A DNA stretch of 64,000 bases from Syncephalis plumigaleata (taxonomy: Eukaryota > Zoopagomycota > Zoopagomycetes > Zoopagales > Piptocephalidaceae), in NCBI GenBank assembly GCA_025201365.1, contig JAIXMF010000007.1, positions 682,001 through 746,000 of the forward strand, in the 5' to 3' direction. The notes under the pieces are model-generated. The model ran no database searches. It worked only from the letters and a program-made list of their open reading frames with translations, and had not been told where the DNA came from. This document shows positions 12,301 through 25,883 of the stretch, piece after piece. A program made the translations under genes and the position numbers. Numbering within the stretch: the first letter of the stretch is position 1; each line of letters begins with the position of its first letter.

Positions 12301-14205
12301 GCATTTGATCAGCTAGACATCCCATCATGCATAGTGCACCATCCTTCTCGCGTGGATTACGTGATTCTGGTGCAGATTGTTGATAGCTGTGCAGTTCAAT
12401 GTTAGCTATTATTGATAAAGAAATAAACAACTAGTGTATTTACCGCATAAGGATCGTATTAAGGAAGTTAAGAATTGGCATAAATGTCGCCTTCTTACGA
12501 TCACGTACAAGATCGAATAGCAAGGTGATTGAAGCACTTGTTGGTGAACGCATATCTTCCAAAGGATCTAAATAGCAAGTACAATATGAAATAGATTAGT
12601 TTAATCGTGATAATTTCTATTATCATCTTACCTGATTTCTTGTTTACATAGTCAACAGGATCTTCCGTCCAGAGTGCTTCATCTTCAGGTCGAATGCATA
12701 GTTGCGGGAAGATAAACTGGGCAACCAAGGCATCTACGTGTGGTTTTAAAATGCCCCATGTTGCCTTATGTTTAATACTGCATATATAGAGCAATAATGA
12801 TAATAATCATAATAATAGCAATTAGTTATGCTAATAGTTGATTTCTACTATCATGCTATTATGATTACCTATCACTTAGTAAATGGCAGCAAAGTGCAGT
12901 ACAACGTTGACTAATCCAAGTATTGCCAGAGATGGCTTGATCCACTTGACCTAGATAAGTGCGCAAGATATTCGGCATCATCTCACGTACGAATGCTTCC
13001 GCGAAGTGATTATACTTTGCACCGGCACCGGCTAACAGTGCTGGATTACCATAACTACACCGGTGGAGATGTCAATTAGTACTTGAATGATTGTATGACG
13101 GAATAACATACCGTGCAAATAGTCGATTAATACAATGCATGGCCCATTTCTTTGCTTTAAGCCAGGTGAACTTCTCGCGCTCATCCAGATCTTCCGGAAG
13201 AATGTTAATCGGGATAGGTTTCTCGACAATCTGTAGAAATAGCGTCATCCATGCAGTGATTGAGCTAACCTCTTGCTGTAGACTGGACAACTCGTGCAAT
13301 GTCGATGAGAAATAGCATTTACAAATGAGCTTGACCATCTCGCCAGTCTCTGTCGTGTCATAGGCCAGTAGTTGCTGACCAATACCCAATATTTGCGGGA
13401 ATACCACACGAATAATCTCGTGTAATGGTTCTCTACGACCTTTGGATCGCCATCTAATAAAGTAGTTAGTCGTCTTTCTTCTTGGTATATTTCTACACTT
13501 TTATCATTAACTTACTGATAGACCTTTACGGCTTCGCGTAATGAGGATAGACCCGCATGAACTACGTGTTGTTCATTGCTTTGCAACATCTCCTGCAACA
13601 TTGGCAGGAACTGCGGCCAATTACCGGGATATTCAGTGTCGAGCACTAAACTGAGACAAGTAACAAGTTGTGCACTATTATTGAAGATGGCTACGCATTA
13701 GATGCTATTACTACTACGAAACATTAACGCGTCACTCCTCACCTGATATTGCTAGGTGTGAATGCAATGGTCTGCAATAGCTTGCTTTTAATGGCTTGCT
13801 TATCCTGTTCACTAATGGCCATATCAACCTGTTCAGCATTGGCTGGCTTCCAATTACGACGAATGCTATTTTTAAAGAAAATAGAGGCTATTTGATTCGA
13901 TAATGGTATAAGTCGTATAGACTAGCATAATAAATAAATGACAAATGCTTTATTTACCTGCTTGGCGTATGGGGCCTCCACATCTGGTGAGGCAATAAGC
14001 TCAAGCACCACGGAAACACTTCCTGGCGTGTTTTCAATCTAGCAGAAGGACACGGACACATAGCGTGGTCAGTCTATAGTTGACGAACGAGTATTGAGCT
14101 ACAATTGCTTACGCTTTTTAATTGAGCCTCCGCCTGACCGCGTACTTGCGGATCATGGTGGAGTGTCGCACCGAACACTTGAAGAAGTTGCTGAGCCTCA
14201 GACAT
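9344..14205 (-). CDS. Importin-beta family karyopherin, importin-7/8 type (Sxm1/Nmd5-like)
   Basis: About 17 short exons read right to left from MSEAQQLLQVFGATLHHDPQ to TSRAEAANAAS. Diagnostic segments match human importin-7: the N-terminal HEAT region, then FTWLKAKKWAMHCINRLFAR (WWKCKKWALHILARLFER in human), IFPQLCIRPEDEALWTEDPV ([20 protein letters not shown]), SREKDGALCMMG-type (here NPREKDGALCMMGCLADQ) and YLRARACETMSKF. Near the C-terminus are long acidic runs (DEDEDEEDEDEEEDLDEDDD), as in importin-7/8, where they follow the HEAT array. Such importins carry ribosomal proteins, histone H1 and others through the nuclear pore and release them on Ran-GTP. Yeast has two paralogues (Sxm1, Nmd5); I cannot say which is closer, so I give no symbol. 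It is convergent with RPS23. Confidence 0.9.
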
Positions 14206-14940
14206 GACAAGGGACCGTCGTATAACAACAGCAAGGGAAAGGAAAGCGAGAAGCAACGACTACGAATCGCGTAAATGAGAAAAAATAAAATAAAATAGTT
14301 CGCTCGTAGTTATTAACTATTTGTGTGATCGAGTATTGGCTCGATTGAAAAAAGGAAGTTAACCTGTGCCCCATCATCTTACTTGTTTCGTTGTAGCTTA
14401 TCATCATTCTGAATAATCACACGATAATATAGACAATGTTTATTATTACGTAGGATACTTTTTAACGGTATTTCATTGTATTGATGTACATATTCTATTG
14501 CAATACCTATTAGTCGTAATATTCTATTGTAATTTCAATCTAGATATTCGTATTAATAAACAATTCATTATGTTATTTACATTGCAACACGCTACTTAAA
14601 TGATCAATACACGCTATAGTAGATATTATTGTTATAAATCGAATGTTCTGAAATTGAGATGCTGTCGACATCAACAAGTCAACCGTGTGAATATCCTACG
14701 TGGCACTACTGAAATACCCCAGAAGCCTTTCCTGAAATGGGCAATAGTCTGTTGTAAAATTCGAATTCGTGTACTACGTAACCACCAATCTATTTCTCGT
14801 GGATTTTCCGCTCTTTTTCTTTCATAGCAATAGGCAACCTACTCCCCTCTGTGCTTCTCTTTCCTGTCAACCTCACTAGTGCTATTGCTTGCTATTGTTC
14901 CTCTTTCTCCTCTCTTATTGAACCACTGCGTGTATTCAGT
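14206..14940. other. Divergent promoter region between importin and glutaryl-CoA dehydrogenase
   Basis: The two flanking genes diverge. The right half (about 14800-14940) is a long pyrimidine tract with TCTTTC runs, like the leaders seen before other genes in this window. A 75-codon frame at 14600-14827 has no recognisable features and I do not call it. Confidence 0.5.
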
Positions 14941-16914
<1,974 letters not shown>

Positions 16915-17188
16915 TTACTCTCTTGCATTACATGATAAAATATCATTAAAAGACATGATAATAATAGTAGTAGTAGACTTGTTAGGCTACGTTAACTTTA
17001 TTCGATAATCTTATCGTTGAATCGAATGCATTCACAGGCAGTCAGTACTGCTCTATTCTACTCGAATCAACTGTTTACATGTACATTAATATGATCAAAA
17101 TTCAGTTTATTATTGCTACTAGAATGGATATTTAACGAGTGTGTCTAGTATAACGCGACAGCGTCATTCGAATTATTATGTAACATGA

Positions 17189-18290
17189 TTATTTTCCTTG
17201 TACTGGACGTGCAAGACTTGGCTGTGACATGGGTGCCGGTGCTGATGGATTCATCGGCATTAGAAGATTGTCGAGTGACTTTGTAAATGCCTTTACATCA
17301 CTAGTAGCTCCGAATAGATCCTTGTAGAAGTTACCGAAACGATAGAGAAAGATGGTATTCTCAACTTCGGCAAAGTCTTTATAGGTAATTGCTCCGAATT
17401 TATTATGCTTATATATATCCTTTGACAATGCATGTGTCACCAATCCAAATGCCATATTTCCTTCCTTGGTGTAGCACACTTGAGGATGACAATGACGATG
17501 AAGATGAGGATTATGTTAGATCATACGTAGTTGCATGCATGTAACAATCACTTACATTTAGAAAAGGATTTATGAAGGTAAAACCCTTGCTCCTTCATAT
17601 AAAAGAATGCTAGAAATGGTGTCACGATCATTAGTGATACTTCATGTGTAATGACTACTGTCTTCATACCATTCACGACTTGTCTAAGTAGATTGATCTT
17701 TTTCACCTGGTCCAATTTATCCGATACTGATAGGATTTTAGCTATAGCCACGGAACAACTGTTGGCCAAAACATAACATGCTCTTCCGTCGTAGTAGAAA
17801 CGTGCGTCAATAGTTGGATAACTACTTTTTAGTTCTTTCGACATAGTATCACTATTCGAGTCTATGTACTATCGTCGACGGTCAATTAGATGACACATAC
17901 GCACACGAATATTGATGGTGTAAATACTTGCTATTTGTTCACTTACATTCATAACTTTAAATGGACCAAATGGCACGCCATTCTTTGAATTGCAAACAAC
18001 ATTCACTAATCCCTTGCGACGTACATCAATGGGATGGTACACCCTGGCGTATATTCCATCGTCATTGATAATGTGTTCACCGTCTAGTTTTGATACGGTT
18101 GGTATTTCCGGTTTTCTTCCTCCTCCAAGACACATGCCAAATGGATTGCCTAGTCAATATATATATATATGTGTATGTGTTAGTACAGCTAAATACATTA
18201 ATAGTATTTAATCCATAAAATAACTCACAAAAGAGACCTGCAGCATTTGCAGTTGGAGCAAGCACTAATGCACATGCTAAAGCTTGCCCA
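17189..18290 (-). CDS. Unrecognised secreted or lumenal protein
   Basis: At least four exons on the minus strand, joined by GT-AG introns. Visible pieces in order are a hydrophobic, signal-peptide-like lead (ALACALVLAPTANAAG), CNPFGMCLGGGRKPEIPTVS, VYHPIDVRRKGLVNVVCNS, FYYDGRACYVLANSCSVAIA, VVITHEVSLMIVTPFLAFFY, CYTKEGNMAFGLVTHAL and FGNFYKDLFGATSDVKAFTK, ending SQPSLARPVQGK (stop at 17189). About five cysteines in the outer part fit an extracellular or lumenal protein. I do not recognise the family. The first exon is unresolved: no ATG in the signal-peptide frame is obvious between 18270 and 18420, so a short upstream exon is likely and the right-hand limit is approximate. Confidence 0.6.
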
Positions 18291-18299
18291 CGAAATCAG

Positions 18300-18895
18300 T
18301 ATTGATATGCATCCTTGTAGTGGTATTCTGTTGTGCAAGTGTAGCCTATCTATGAATTGAAGTACTAGAAGAAGAAGGAGAACCAAGTTGAGTATGCTTA
18401 AATCATCGTCTAGTCATAATTCAATTCAGTATTTATAGTAGATGATAGTATAGATATTTATCTTGTAATGCGACGTGTAGCAAATATATCGGGGTATCCG
18501 TCTAATCAGCATTATTATGAAACTGAAAGCATTACTCATCAACAATCCGTTAATACAATCAAGTGCCATTGAAACAACATTGAATTTACGAAACTACTAC
18601 CGTATAGAATCAGAATACACGGCATGCTTCGCACGTGGCATTCTTACAATATTTCTATTGAGCAATAGGGAGTATATACTGTCTAGCATGCTAGTGGAAT
18701 AATCACTTTGTGAAACTGCAGCTATGTAGCGTTCATATCATAGCTGCACTACCGAAACAATGGTCCGTTTTCCTAATGTTTATTTGTTGCAACATTAGCA
18801 TAATGCTGGTATTCATTCGACCATTGACCATGTGGCACGGTCTATTTGTTTAATGGCGTTGGTGAATTGCAAGTAACGTAACAAGTTTTAATGAC
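18300..18895. other. Gene-poor stretch upstream of the secreted-protein gene
   Basis: Should contain the start of the minus-strand secreted-protein gene. A 61-codon plus-strand frame (18517-18702) is present but shows no domain, signal or splicing context, so I do not call it. Confidence 0.4.
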
Positions 18896-18896
18896 A

Positions 18897-19930
18897 TGCA
18901 CAGCTCCCCTTAAGTAGCATTAATTTGAAACTCACCTCTTAAACGGTTACAATAATGCTTCCTTTTACCATTCAGTATTTAATAATGAATCATTTATTGA
19001 TAGCGATAACTATCATCATCAATTATATAAGGTAGACGATACAAGTGTACTAGTATAGTTGGATATTGCCATGTCATGTACTTACAAGTAGTAATAAATT
19101 AGTATGGTAGATAAACTATGATGATAATACTTACGGTTAATTGCATAGGAGTAGCATTGAGTGAACAAATAGAATACACGATAAACAATGTAATAAACAA
19201 GCAGTAGTTAGTAGAATGACTGAGTTGACATGAATGAGCAAGGAATGAGCAAGGAAGGGTGCATGAACACGTACGCCAGTTTATGTGAAGAAGCAGTGTA
19301 TGCTTGTAGGTCAATAGAGTATGTAGATGGCAGTAAACAAACAAAAATACAAATAAAAGCATGACATAAGGGTGGCATACAAACAGATGACGGAAAAGAG
19401 TGGTAAAGTAAAAGGTACATATTACAACGAGAGCAGTAAACGCTTAAACATTGATAAATAAGCAGGACAGTGATAGAAAACAATGGACTAGAACGAACAA
19501 TAAACAATACTTATTGATATAGTAACAATAACGACAAGTGAGCATGTAGATAGTTTAGAGGAAGAGGAAAACAAAGAGATAAATAAAAGTCATAGAGATA
19601 GTATGGCAGAATAGCTGTTATTGGGAATGTGTATGTTAAAGTGAAAGAGGAAGTAGGAGGAATGCGAATGACACGAAGAAGACGCGTATTACTGAGAAAG
19701 TAAAAGAACTAGCTAGCATATAGTTGAGAGGAAGTAGACGCGTGTTGTTTACTGACAAGTGGAATGTAGTTGGCACAAAGAAGGCACTTACTGTTTAGTG
19801 GTAAGGGAAACAACTAGAATGCAGCTGGCATGAATAAGACAGTATGCGAAAGAAGTCAACGACAAGTGGAATGTAGTCAAGACTAAGAAGACAGCACTGG
19901 TAAATAAAAAAGAAATAATGCTTTTATTGC
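18897..19930 (+). repeat. Dispersed repeat, copy 1 (diverged)
   Basis: Two parts match the region 22299-24150 on the same strand. The left end (cagctccccttaagtagcat near 18901) matches 22299-22385, sharing an AAACGGTTACA core and CCTTTTACCAT. The right end, around 19668-19790 (atgacacgaagaagac, then gacaagtggaatgtagt), matches 23886-24005. The plus strand is rich in A and G throughout, the minus strand in T and C. Similarity is patchy, so this is an older copy. The segment 18966-19090 has another copy at 59253-59370 in the opposite orientation. Confidence 0.7.
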
Positions 19931-20042
19931 CTAATAAAGAAAATTAAGCAGTATACACTAGTAATGAATAGATAAATATATAGATATCTTTAATTGATAG
20001 TAATATGAATATGAATAAGAACATGAGTATGAACAGATTAAT

Positions 20043-22129
20043 CTATTCTTTAAGAACACCACTTGATCCAACCCAAAAGTCGGATCCGTTATTTATCGTT
20101 GGCGATAGATTTAGAATACGAGCCACCAAGTTATACACATTCACATTGGGGAAGCCAGCCATACGCTCACCATTACTAGTGGTGATGGCAGGACCACGAG
20201 CTAAGAATGATGCGCGCATATTACGCTCGCGATTATCGTAGCCGTGCATGCCCTTACCATTAAATGTTTCATTGCCAACTAGAAAATTCCATCCCTTAAT
20301 CGAGTATTCAATTAGTAAATGACATGTCTACCTGCCTCCGAACATGGTCGCGATTCACTTACCAGATCAGGGATACAAATGATCGGTGGAATACGTTCGT
20401 TGGCTGAAAAGTGGAAATGAGCAGGCATCTGTTCTCGTAGGTAGACCTTAAAGTTCATATGCTGGCTAGCCTGGTATAACGAATGGTAAAGCGAGGAGAC
20501 GTCTATAATAAGCAATTGTCATTAACATTGAACAATTATCTAATATCTAGCGTAGCATATAACAATACTTACCACCTTCATTGCGCGGTGTCAACATGGC
20601 CAAGGGATAGCCATGACGGTAGGCAATCTTATTCATATCGATAATACTATCCAAATGGATTGTACGCCCTTGATCCACTCGTGTCATACCGTGATCACTC
20701 ACGATTATTACATTGATAATATCCGTGAGATTACGTTGTTCCAATCCATGAAATAGTCGAGATACCATATCGTCTATTTGACGTAATGCAAAATTAACCT
20801 GTACGCCCATCACATTATTATTGTTGTTATCATTAGTATTATTATTAGAAATGCCACTTACTTCCAATGAATCAGGACCATAATCATGTCCCGCTGTATC
20901 CACTACAGGTACATAGGCGCCAATAAACTGCGGTCTCTCATCCGTCGGTAGATCCAACCAGTAGAGTATACGATCGGCCTTCTCGGCCGGTGTCACTTTA
21001 TTGCTATACGGATCCGAGTAAGTTGCACGATGACCAGCGATCTCCGAGGATGATCCAGGCCACATGTGAACCGCGGAACGTTGCTTCTGCTTCACGGCAG
21101 TCACCCAGATCTAGAAATGACGCCAATGTTAATTACATTCATTATTACATTCAAATTTTAATTCTCTTGATTAGTTAATAAAAACATTATTCCTCTCTCT
21201 CTCTCATTATTACATTCGTTCTATTATCCGACTACTTACCGGTTCACCACTCCACCATTTACTGTCTAGACTACGAGCTGGATCCGTGTACCAGAATGTA
21301 TCGTTCGTTTTAGGGTCGTAGAATGTATTGCTAATAATCCCGTGTGATTCGGGATATAATCCCGTCACTAGTGTATAGTGATTGGCAAATGTCGTCGACT
21401 AATCGTCGTGTGGAGTTAGCGCATTTCCAGTATAACTACATGTATCAAATCTACTTACTGGAAATGACGGTTTCATATACTCGGCACGTATACCCTCCCG
21501 TGCCATACGTGTTAGAATGGACGTCTGGCCACGATCCAAATAATCGGCACGCATACCATCCACCGAGATCATCACTACGGTTTTGGTAAACCATTCTGTG
21601 CCGTTAAAGTACATCGGTACTGGACCCCAATAGATAGGACCGGCTATTAACGCAAATATCGATGTGCCCACAATGAGGGCAGCGATGAATCCTACAGTCG
21701 ACAGATGGTAGACCCGTTCGCGGCGTTGTCTCCTTAGCTATACATACATAGTCATTAATAAATATCTGTTAGCATTAATATGTCTAACCGTTTACTTACT
21801 AGTTCCGTTCTTGCCTCTTCGATACTCGAGCTGTCATCCCTTCTATCATGACCGAGAAGCGGGTCCTGCTCGTCGCCAGTATGTGTGGGATGGTGATTAC
21901 GTTGCTTACCATTATGGCCATCGATATTATCCTGTTCGCTGTTAATACCGCCATAATGACTCGTACGACGCTTATTCCTACGAGGTGAGGTGGCTCTTGC
22001 ATGGTGAGTACGTCCATGCTGACGAGTACCTTGTATATTGAAGTCTAAGGCACTTTCATTGGAAGTAGGAATTTGCGCCCAACTTTGACTTGACTGTACT
22101 GAGGATAAGTCCTCTTTTTCAGCTGACAT
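20043..22129 (-). CDS. Ectonucleotide pyrophosphatase/phosphodiesterase family, type II membrane protein
   Basis: The start [19 protein letters not shown] opens a polar, Arg/His/Asp-rich cytosolic head of about 110 residues. One membrane segment follows ([19 protein letters not shown]), then the alkaline-phosphatase-superfamily catalytic domain. Metal and nucleophile motifs are in place: [14 protein letters not shown] (first Asp), [20 protein letters not shown] (nucleophile Thr), [15 protein letters not shown] (Asp, His), [13 protein letters not shown] (Asp-His) and GMHGYDN (last His). The end is [10 protein letters not shown]. The family includes yeast Npp1/Npp2 and animal ENPPs, which cleave nucleotide phosphodiesters outside the cell or in the vacuole; substrate cannot be told from sequence. 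The gene is bracketed by copies 1 and 2 of the dispersed repeat. Confidence 0.9.
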
Positions 22130-22298
22130 GCTGAAAGTTGAATATATATATAACCGAAACGAGTATAGATGCAATTACTACTGCTACTACTGTTACTAAC
22201 GCTCGTATTATTAAGAAACAACGCAATGACAATAAATAACAAACTGATGAGATAACAAGTCCAATGGAATAGAGAACAAGTTCTATTACCTTGTCCAG

Positions 22299-22673
22299 CT
22301 CCCCCCAAAGTAGCATCAGCTAGAAACCTACCTCTCAAACGGTTACAGTGATGCACCTTTTACCATGCAGTATTATTAGTGACACTAGCTAGTAGATATC
22401 GTGTAGCACTATCCCTCTATAGCTAAACCCGAGCAATTATCTCGTTGAATAGCTCGGTTAAGGACAAGCTAAAGCGATTTACTCTTCTCTTAGCTTTTCC
22501 TTACCTGTTGTTAATGCTCTATTAGTAAGACTGCTAACTTTGATTAACTACTAATAACAATGTACAACGCTTGGGACAATAAGACAACTTATTAGTTGGC
22601 AAACTAGTGAATGGAATGATCACATGGGCATATATGCTTACAACAAGCATGCAATACTCGATTTTACCAAATG
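22299..22673 (+). repeat. Dispersed repeat, copy 2, part lying outside the inverted repeat
   Basis: Starts cagctccccccaaagtagca and matches 18901-18985 in copy 1. It continues without a break into the left arm of the long inverted repeat at 22674. It has no counterpart on the right side of the right arm (beyond 43320), so the arms are not equal at their outer ends. Confidence 0.65.
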
Positions 22674-24352
22674 CTTCAATGATAGTTTACAGTGTCAACT
22701 ATACCATATCAAATAAATCGGATCCACATTACGAATACTCGCATACTCCATGATCATAGGCTGCATATCGAGTTGTTATCGAACTCTACGTCTCGATGTG
22801 CTATAGTAATAATAACGATGCTTAATTAATCGTACATTCAATGATCATTGAAATATAACAATAAAGACAGTATTGGTACGTTAACACACTCTCATACAAA
22901 CATAGGTCCATGCCGCGAAGTCGCCTACGGTCAAGACAAGTGTATAATACAGCAATAATACAGCAATAAAATAGAATGATCAAACTAAAATGAGCCTTCG
23001 CTGTTTGCTGGCAATATAGTACAATCAAGAACGAGCAGTATACCAATCATTCCAATTAATGGATTGTTAGCACGTATATGACAAAGGATCATACATATAC
23101 GCTTACACCTGATAACACTACGATAATGTCTACATGTATGTGACCAAAGAAAGCGATAAACAAAATGGACAGGTGTGATCCATGGCAATTTATTAGACGT
23201 ACAAGTGACGTGTGAGAGCAAGAGAAACAGTAGAAAATGAGCAGAAGAAGCAGAAGAGAAGAAGAGAAGAAGAGAAGATTGCATATAGCATGCAAGTTTA
23301 GTTATTTGCATTGCATTATTATGCCAATCAGCGACAATTAAGGTAAATAAACACGCTACTGTATAGACAAGAAGCAGCGCTATCAGTATAGCGAGGAATA
23401 ACAATACCGCGAATGAATAAATGATCAGCACGCTTAGCAGGTTGTACGTTACCAGTAGTCGAGAATAGAATGGAACAAGACCAAGGAATAGACTAACGAC
23501 AAGTGATATATTGTTAATAATGAAAGCGAATGAACAAGTAATAAAGTAATAAGTACTCGGTACAAAGACACGCATACTCGAACAACTTGCAGAAACGACG
23601 TGTGCTTGTAGTGGAGTAACCGCGTGTAGATATTATTATGGTAGAGTGGAGTGATATATGAACGAATAGTGGGAAAAAGACAAGGTGGAGATGACGTGTA
23701 GCAGCGAGAATAGCAGACACATAAGTAACATTACGCATACAACACAGGGCAGTGTATGCTAATGAGTAGAACAAGCAATAAACAAAGGTGCTAGGATACT
23801 AAAGACAAATAAGCACATAAACGAGTTGAGATTAGTGGTAAACAAAAGAATAGCAGGAAGCAATAAACAAGGAATAGAGGAATACAATGACACGAAGAAG
23901 ACACGTATTACTGAGAAAGTAAATAGAAGGAAAAGGAATAACTGGCATATAGGTGAGAGGAAGTACGCGCGTGTGATTTACTGACAAGTGGGATGTAGTT
24001 GACACAAAGAAAAGAGCATTGATAAAGAAGTAAAGGGAAGGGAAGTAACAATGAAATAGATACTTAGAAATGGATTAGTAAATCATTAATGACAATAAAT
24101 AAAATGTTAACAGGTTTATTAGAAAAGAATCAAAATTTGAATTTACTATCATACTTGCCAGAATGTAGACACGATTTTGAGGCGTGAAGTTGGTTAGTTT
24201 CGATTGGCTAGAAGTAAATAGTAGCCTACGATGATGTCATGTATAGGGTTAAGCTAGGTAGCAGTGCGATATTGTAGTGACGTAACTGCAGTGCATAAGG
24301 GAATAATGGTGTCAGAATTGTTTTTGGAAGCGCTGCGTTACATAGGTGGACA
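22674..24352 (+). repeat. Left arm of the long inverted repeat (about 1.68 kb)
   Basis: 22674-24153 is the reverse complement of 41841-43320. Both are 1480 bases and I found only one difference in the parts I compared (a caaa/cgaa change near the inner end). 24154-24352 is the reverse complement of about 25331-25530 with roughly eight to ten differences. The outer tip begins cttcaatgatagtttacagt. The strand is purine-rich. Reading frames of 196, 86 and 74 codons on the minus strand recur identically in the right arm, but they are Leu/Ser/Tyr/Cys rich as any T/C-rich strand would be, so I do not call them genes. Confidence 0.9.
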
Positions 24353-24479
24353 AATAAATCTTACCTTGCTTATCATCATCTACCGTTATCCACCCTACTA
24401 GCTTCGCGCACTTTTGTTGAAGTTTGAGTCACTTAAAAGGCACATGAATAAATATATTGTGTTTTTTTAAATAATTTTA

Positions 24480-24879
24480 TTATGCTTTTCCCCTACCCCC
24501 CGAGCCACCGTCGCCAGCAGCTGATAGTTGCGCTGGCTTCGGTGATAACTCTGAGGCAGCAGAAGTAAAAGCGAGAATAGGAGCAGAAGTAAAAGCGAGA
24601 ATAGGGGCAGAAGTAAAAGCGACAATACGTACTCTTCCCTCGTCGGTACCAGCGGTAATAGCTGGTATTATAATAGGTGCGGACTTTGACGCTGGCACCC
24701 GTACTGAAGTTGAATCTGGAGCTGAAGTTGATGATTTAGTGCTATTACTGCCGTTGCTAGCACTAATAGAGACGGCACCTTAGTTGAGTTCGTTTTCCAA
24801 GGTAGATAGAACTGCGGCCTCGGTTGACGCAGGCACTACTATTGGAGCTGAATCGGCACCTCGTTCCATCTTGAGAGCG
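24480..24879 (-). pseudogene. Small Ala/Ser/Pro-rich frame in the core of the inverted repeat, one internal stop
   Basis: From a Met near 24869 the minus strand reads MERGADSAPIVVPASTEAAV, meets one in-frame TAA near 24783, then stays open to the stop at 24480. The second half has three near-copies of an eight-residue unit (AFTSAPIL), coded by a 24-base tandem repeat at about 24556-24625, and ends GDGGSGGRGKA. A short exon ATGGCAACG with a GT donor at about 25035 could lie upstream. I recognise no domain. It may be a captured host gene fragment or a chance frame. Confidence 0.35.
24556..24625. repeat. 24-base tandem repeat, about three units
   Basis: The unit gcagaagtaaaagcgagaat plus four bases recurs nearly exactly three times in the core of the inverted repeat. 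Confidence 0.8.
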
Positions 24880-25330
24880 CAATCGTTGAGTATATCGCGG
24901 TAAGAGTATAGAAAGTAGGAGTAGAGCCGTATGGGATAAGTAAAAGCTTGCGCGTAAGCCTAGGTTGAACTAGATAGTGGATAGAACTAGAGGAGTAGCA
25001 AAATAAAAGTTTGTTCATACCCCCCTTACCTACCGTTGCCATCACTGGTAGCTTTATATGACTCAGTACACTACGTCATACAAATGAAGTTTCGGCTTAT
25101 ACCGCTACACTTCCTCTAGTACGCTTTGTGCAGGGGTATCTCTCAAACTCATACTGTGTAGAACTGAACAGCTCCAATACTTTTATGATCACATGTTTTT
25201 ACTATCTTTGTCAATACTTGACCAATTTCGACGCGGCAAACTCGCTTGTATAACTTGACACTTAGCAAAATACACTGTGCACCATTCATGTCAATTTTCT
25301 TATCGTAGACTATCGCTTTCTTTATTTCTC

Positions 25331-25534
25331 TGTCCACCTACGTAACGCAGCGCTTCCAAAAACAATTCCGACACCGTTATTCCCTTATGCAGTGCAGTTA
25401 CGTCACTACAATATCGCACTGCTACCTAGCTTAACCCTGTACATGACATCATCGTAGGCTACTACTTACTTCTAGCCAATCGAAACTAACCAACTTCACG
25501 CCTCAAAAATCGTGTCTACATTCTGGCAGATATG
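25331..25534 (-). repeat. Inner piece of the right arm of the long inverted repeat
   Basis: Reverse complement of about 24154-24352 at about 95 percent by eye. It stops at the left end of retroelement A. The rest of this arm resumes at 41841 on the far side of A, in register, so A entered this arm. Confidence 0.85.
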
Positions 25535-25844
25535 TGAGGTACGGGTTGGTTGACTCGTGTCATGGGGAGTGGAGTCTCTCCGGTCCCGGATGTATTATTC
25601 TGGGTAGTGCTCGACATAGCTTCGCTCACGTATAGTATCTCGCTGTTGAACTCTCAACAACCTCTTGCACTCGCAATAACACTAGACAATAAAACGATAT
25701 GATAACTCGAACGATGATTCTTTTATTCATAATAATGTGTACTGGTATTTATACTAAAGCCTAAGTAGCGGAGCGCTACAAGCTTATCAACTTTTACCCA
25801 GGTATTTATCTATATTCCAACGGCGACCGGGTTATAGTCCCACA
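25535..25844 (-). repeat. 3' LTR of element A
   Basis: 310 bases, identical by eye to 41531-41840. Includes AATAAA-type signals on the minus strand. Confidence 0.9.
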
Positions 25845-25883
25845 ACCACCGGGGCCCACTTGAAGTCTCTAGATCTACTTCAA

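Larger units (their letters stand above)
24353..25330. mobile_element. Unique core between the arms of the long inverted repeat
   Basis: About 980 bases lie between the inner ends of the two arms. The minus strand carries a TATA-like CATATAAAG near 25055 and a small Ala/Ser/Pro-rich reading frame (see 24480-24879). No transposase motif is visible, so the element looks non-autonomous if it is a DNA transposon. Long arms and a short core are reminiscent of Foldback-type elements. Confidence 0.5.

Noticed and set aside
14600-14827. 75-codon frame between importin and GCDH
   Set aside because: No domain, signal, splice context or coding-like composition.
24154-25534. A separate small DNA transposon with 200-base inverted ends
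   Set aside because: The inverted match continues without a gap into the 1480-base outer arms once element A is taken as an insertion, so one long inverted repeat is simpler. The identity step at the border keeps the alternative alive, and it is listed as a finding.
25535-25844. The 310-base match could mean a second, truncated element A in tandem, since it contains the start of gag
   Set aside because: The repeat has TG..CA ends, a primer-binding-like TGG follows the right copy, and both sides share (A)TATG. A 310-base LTR explains everything with one element.
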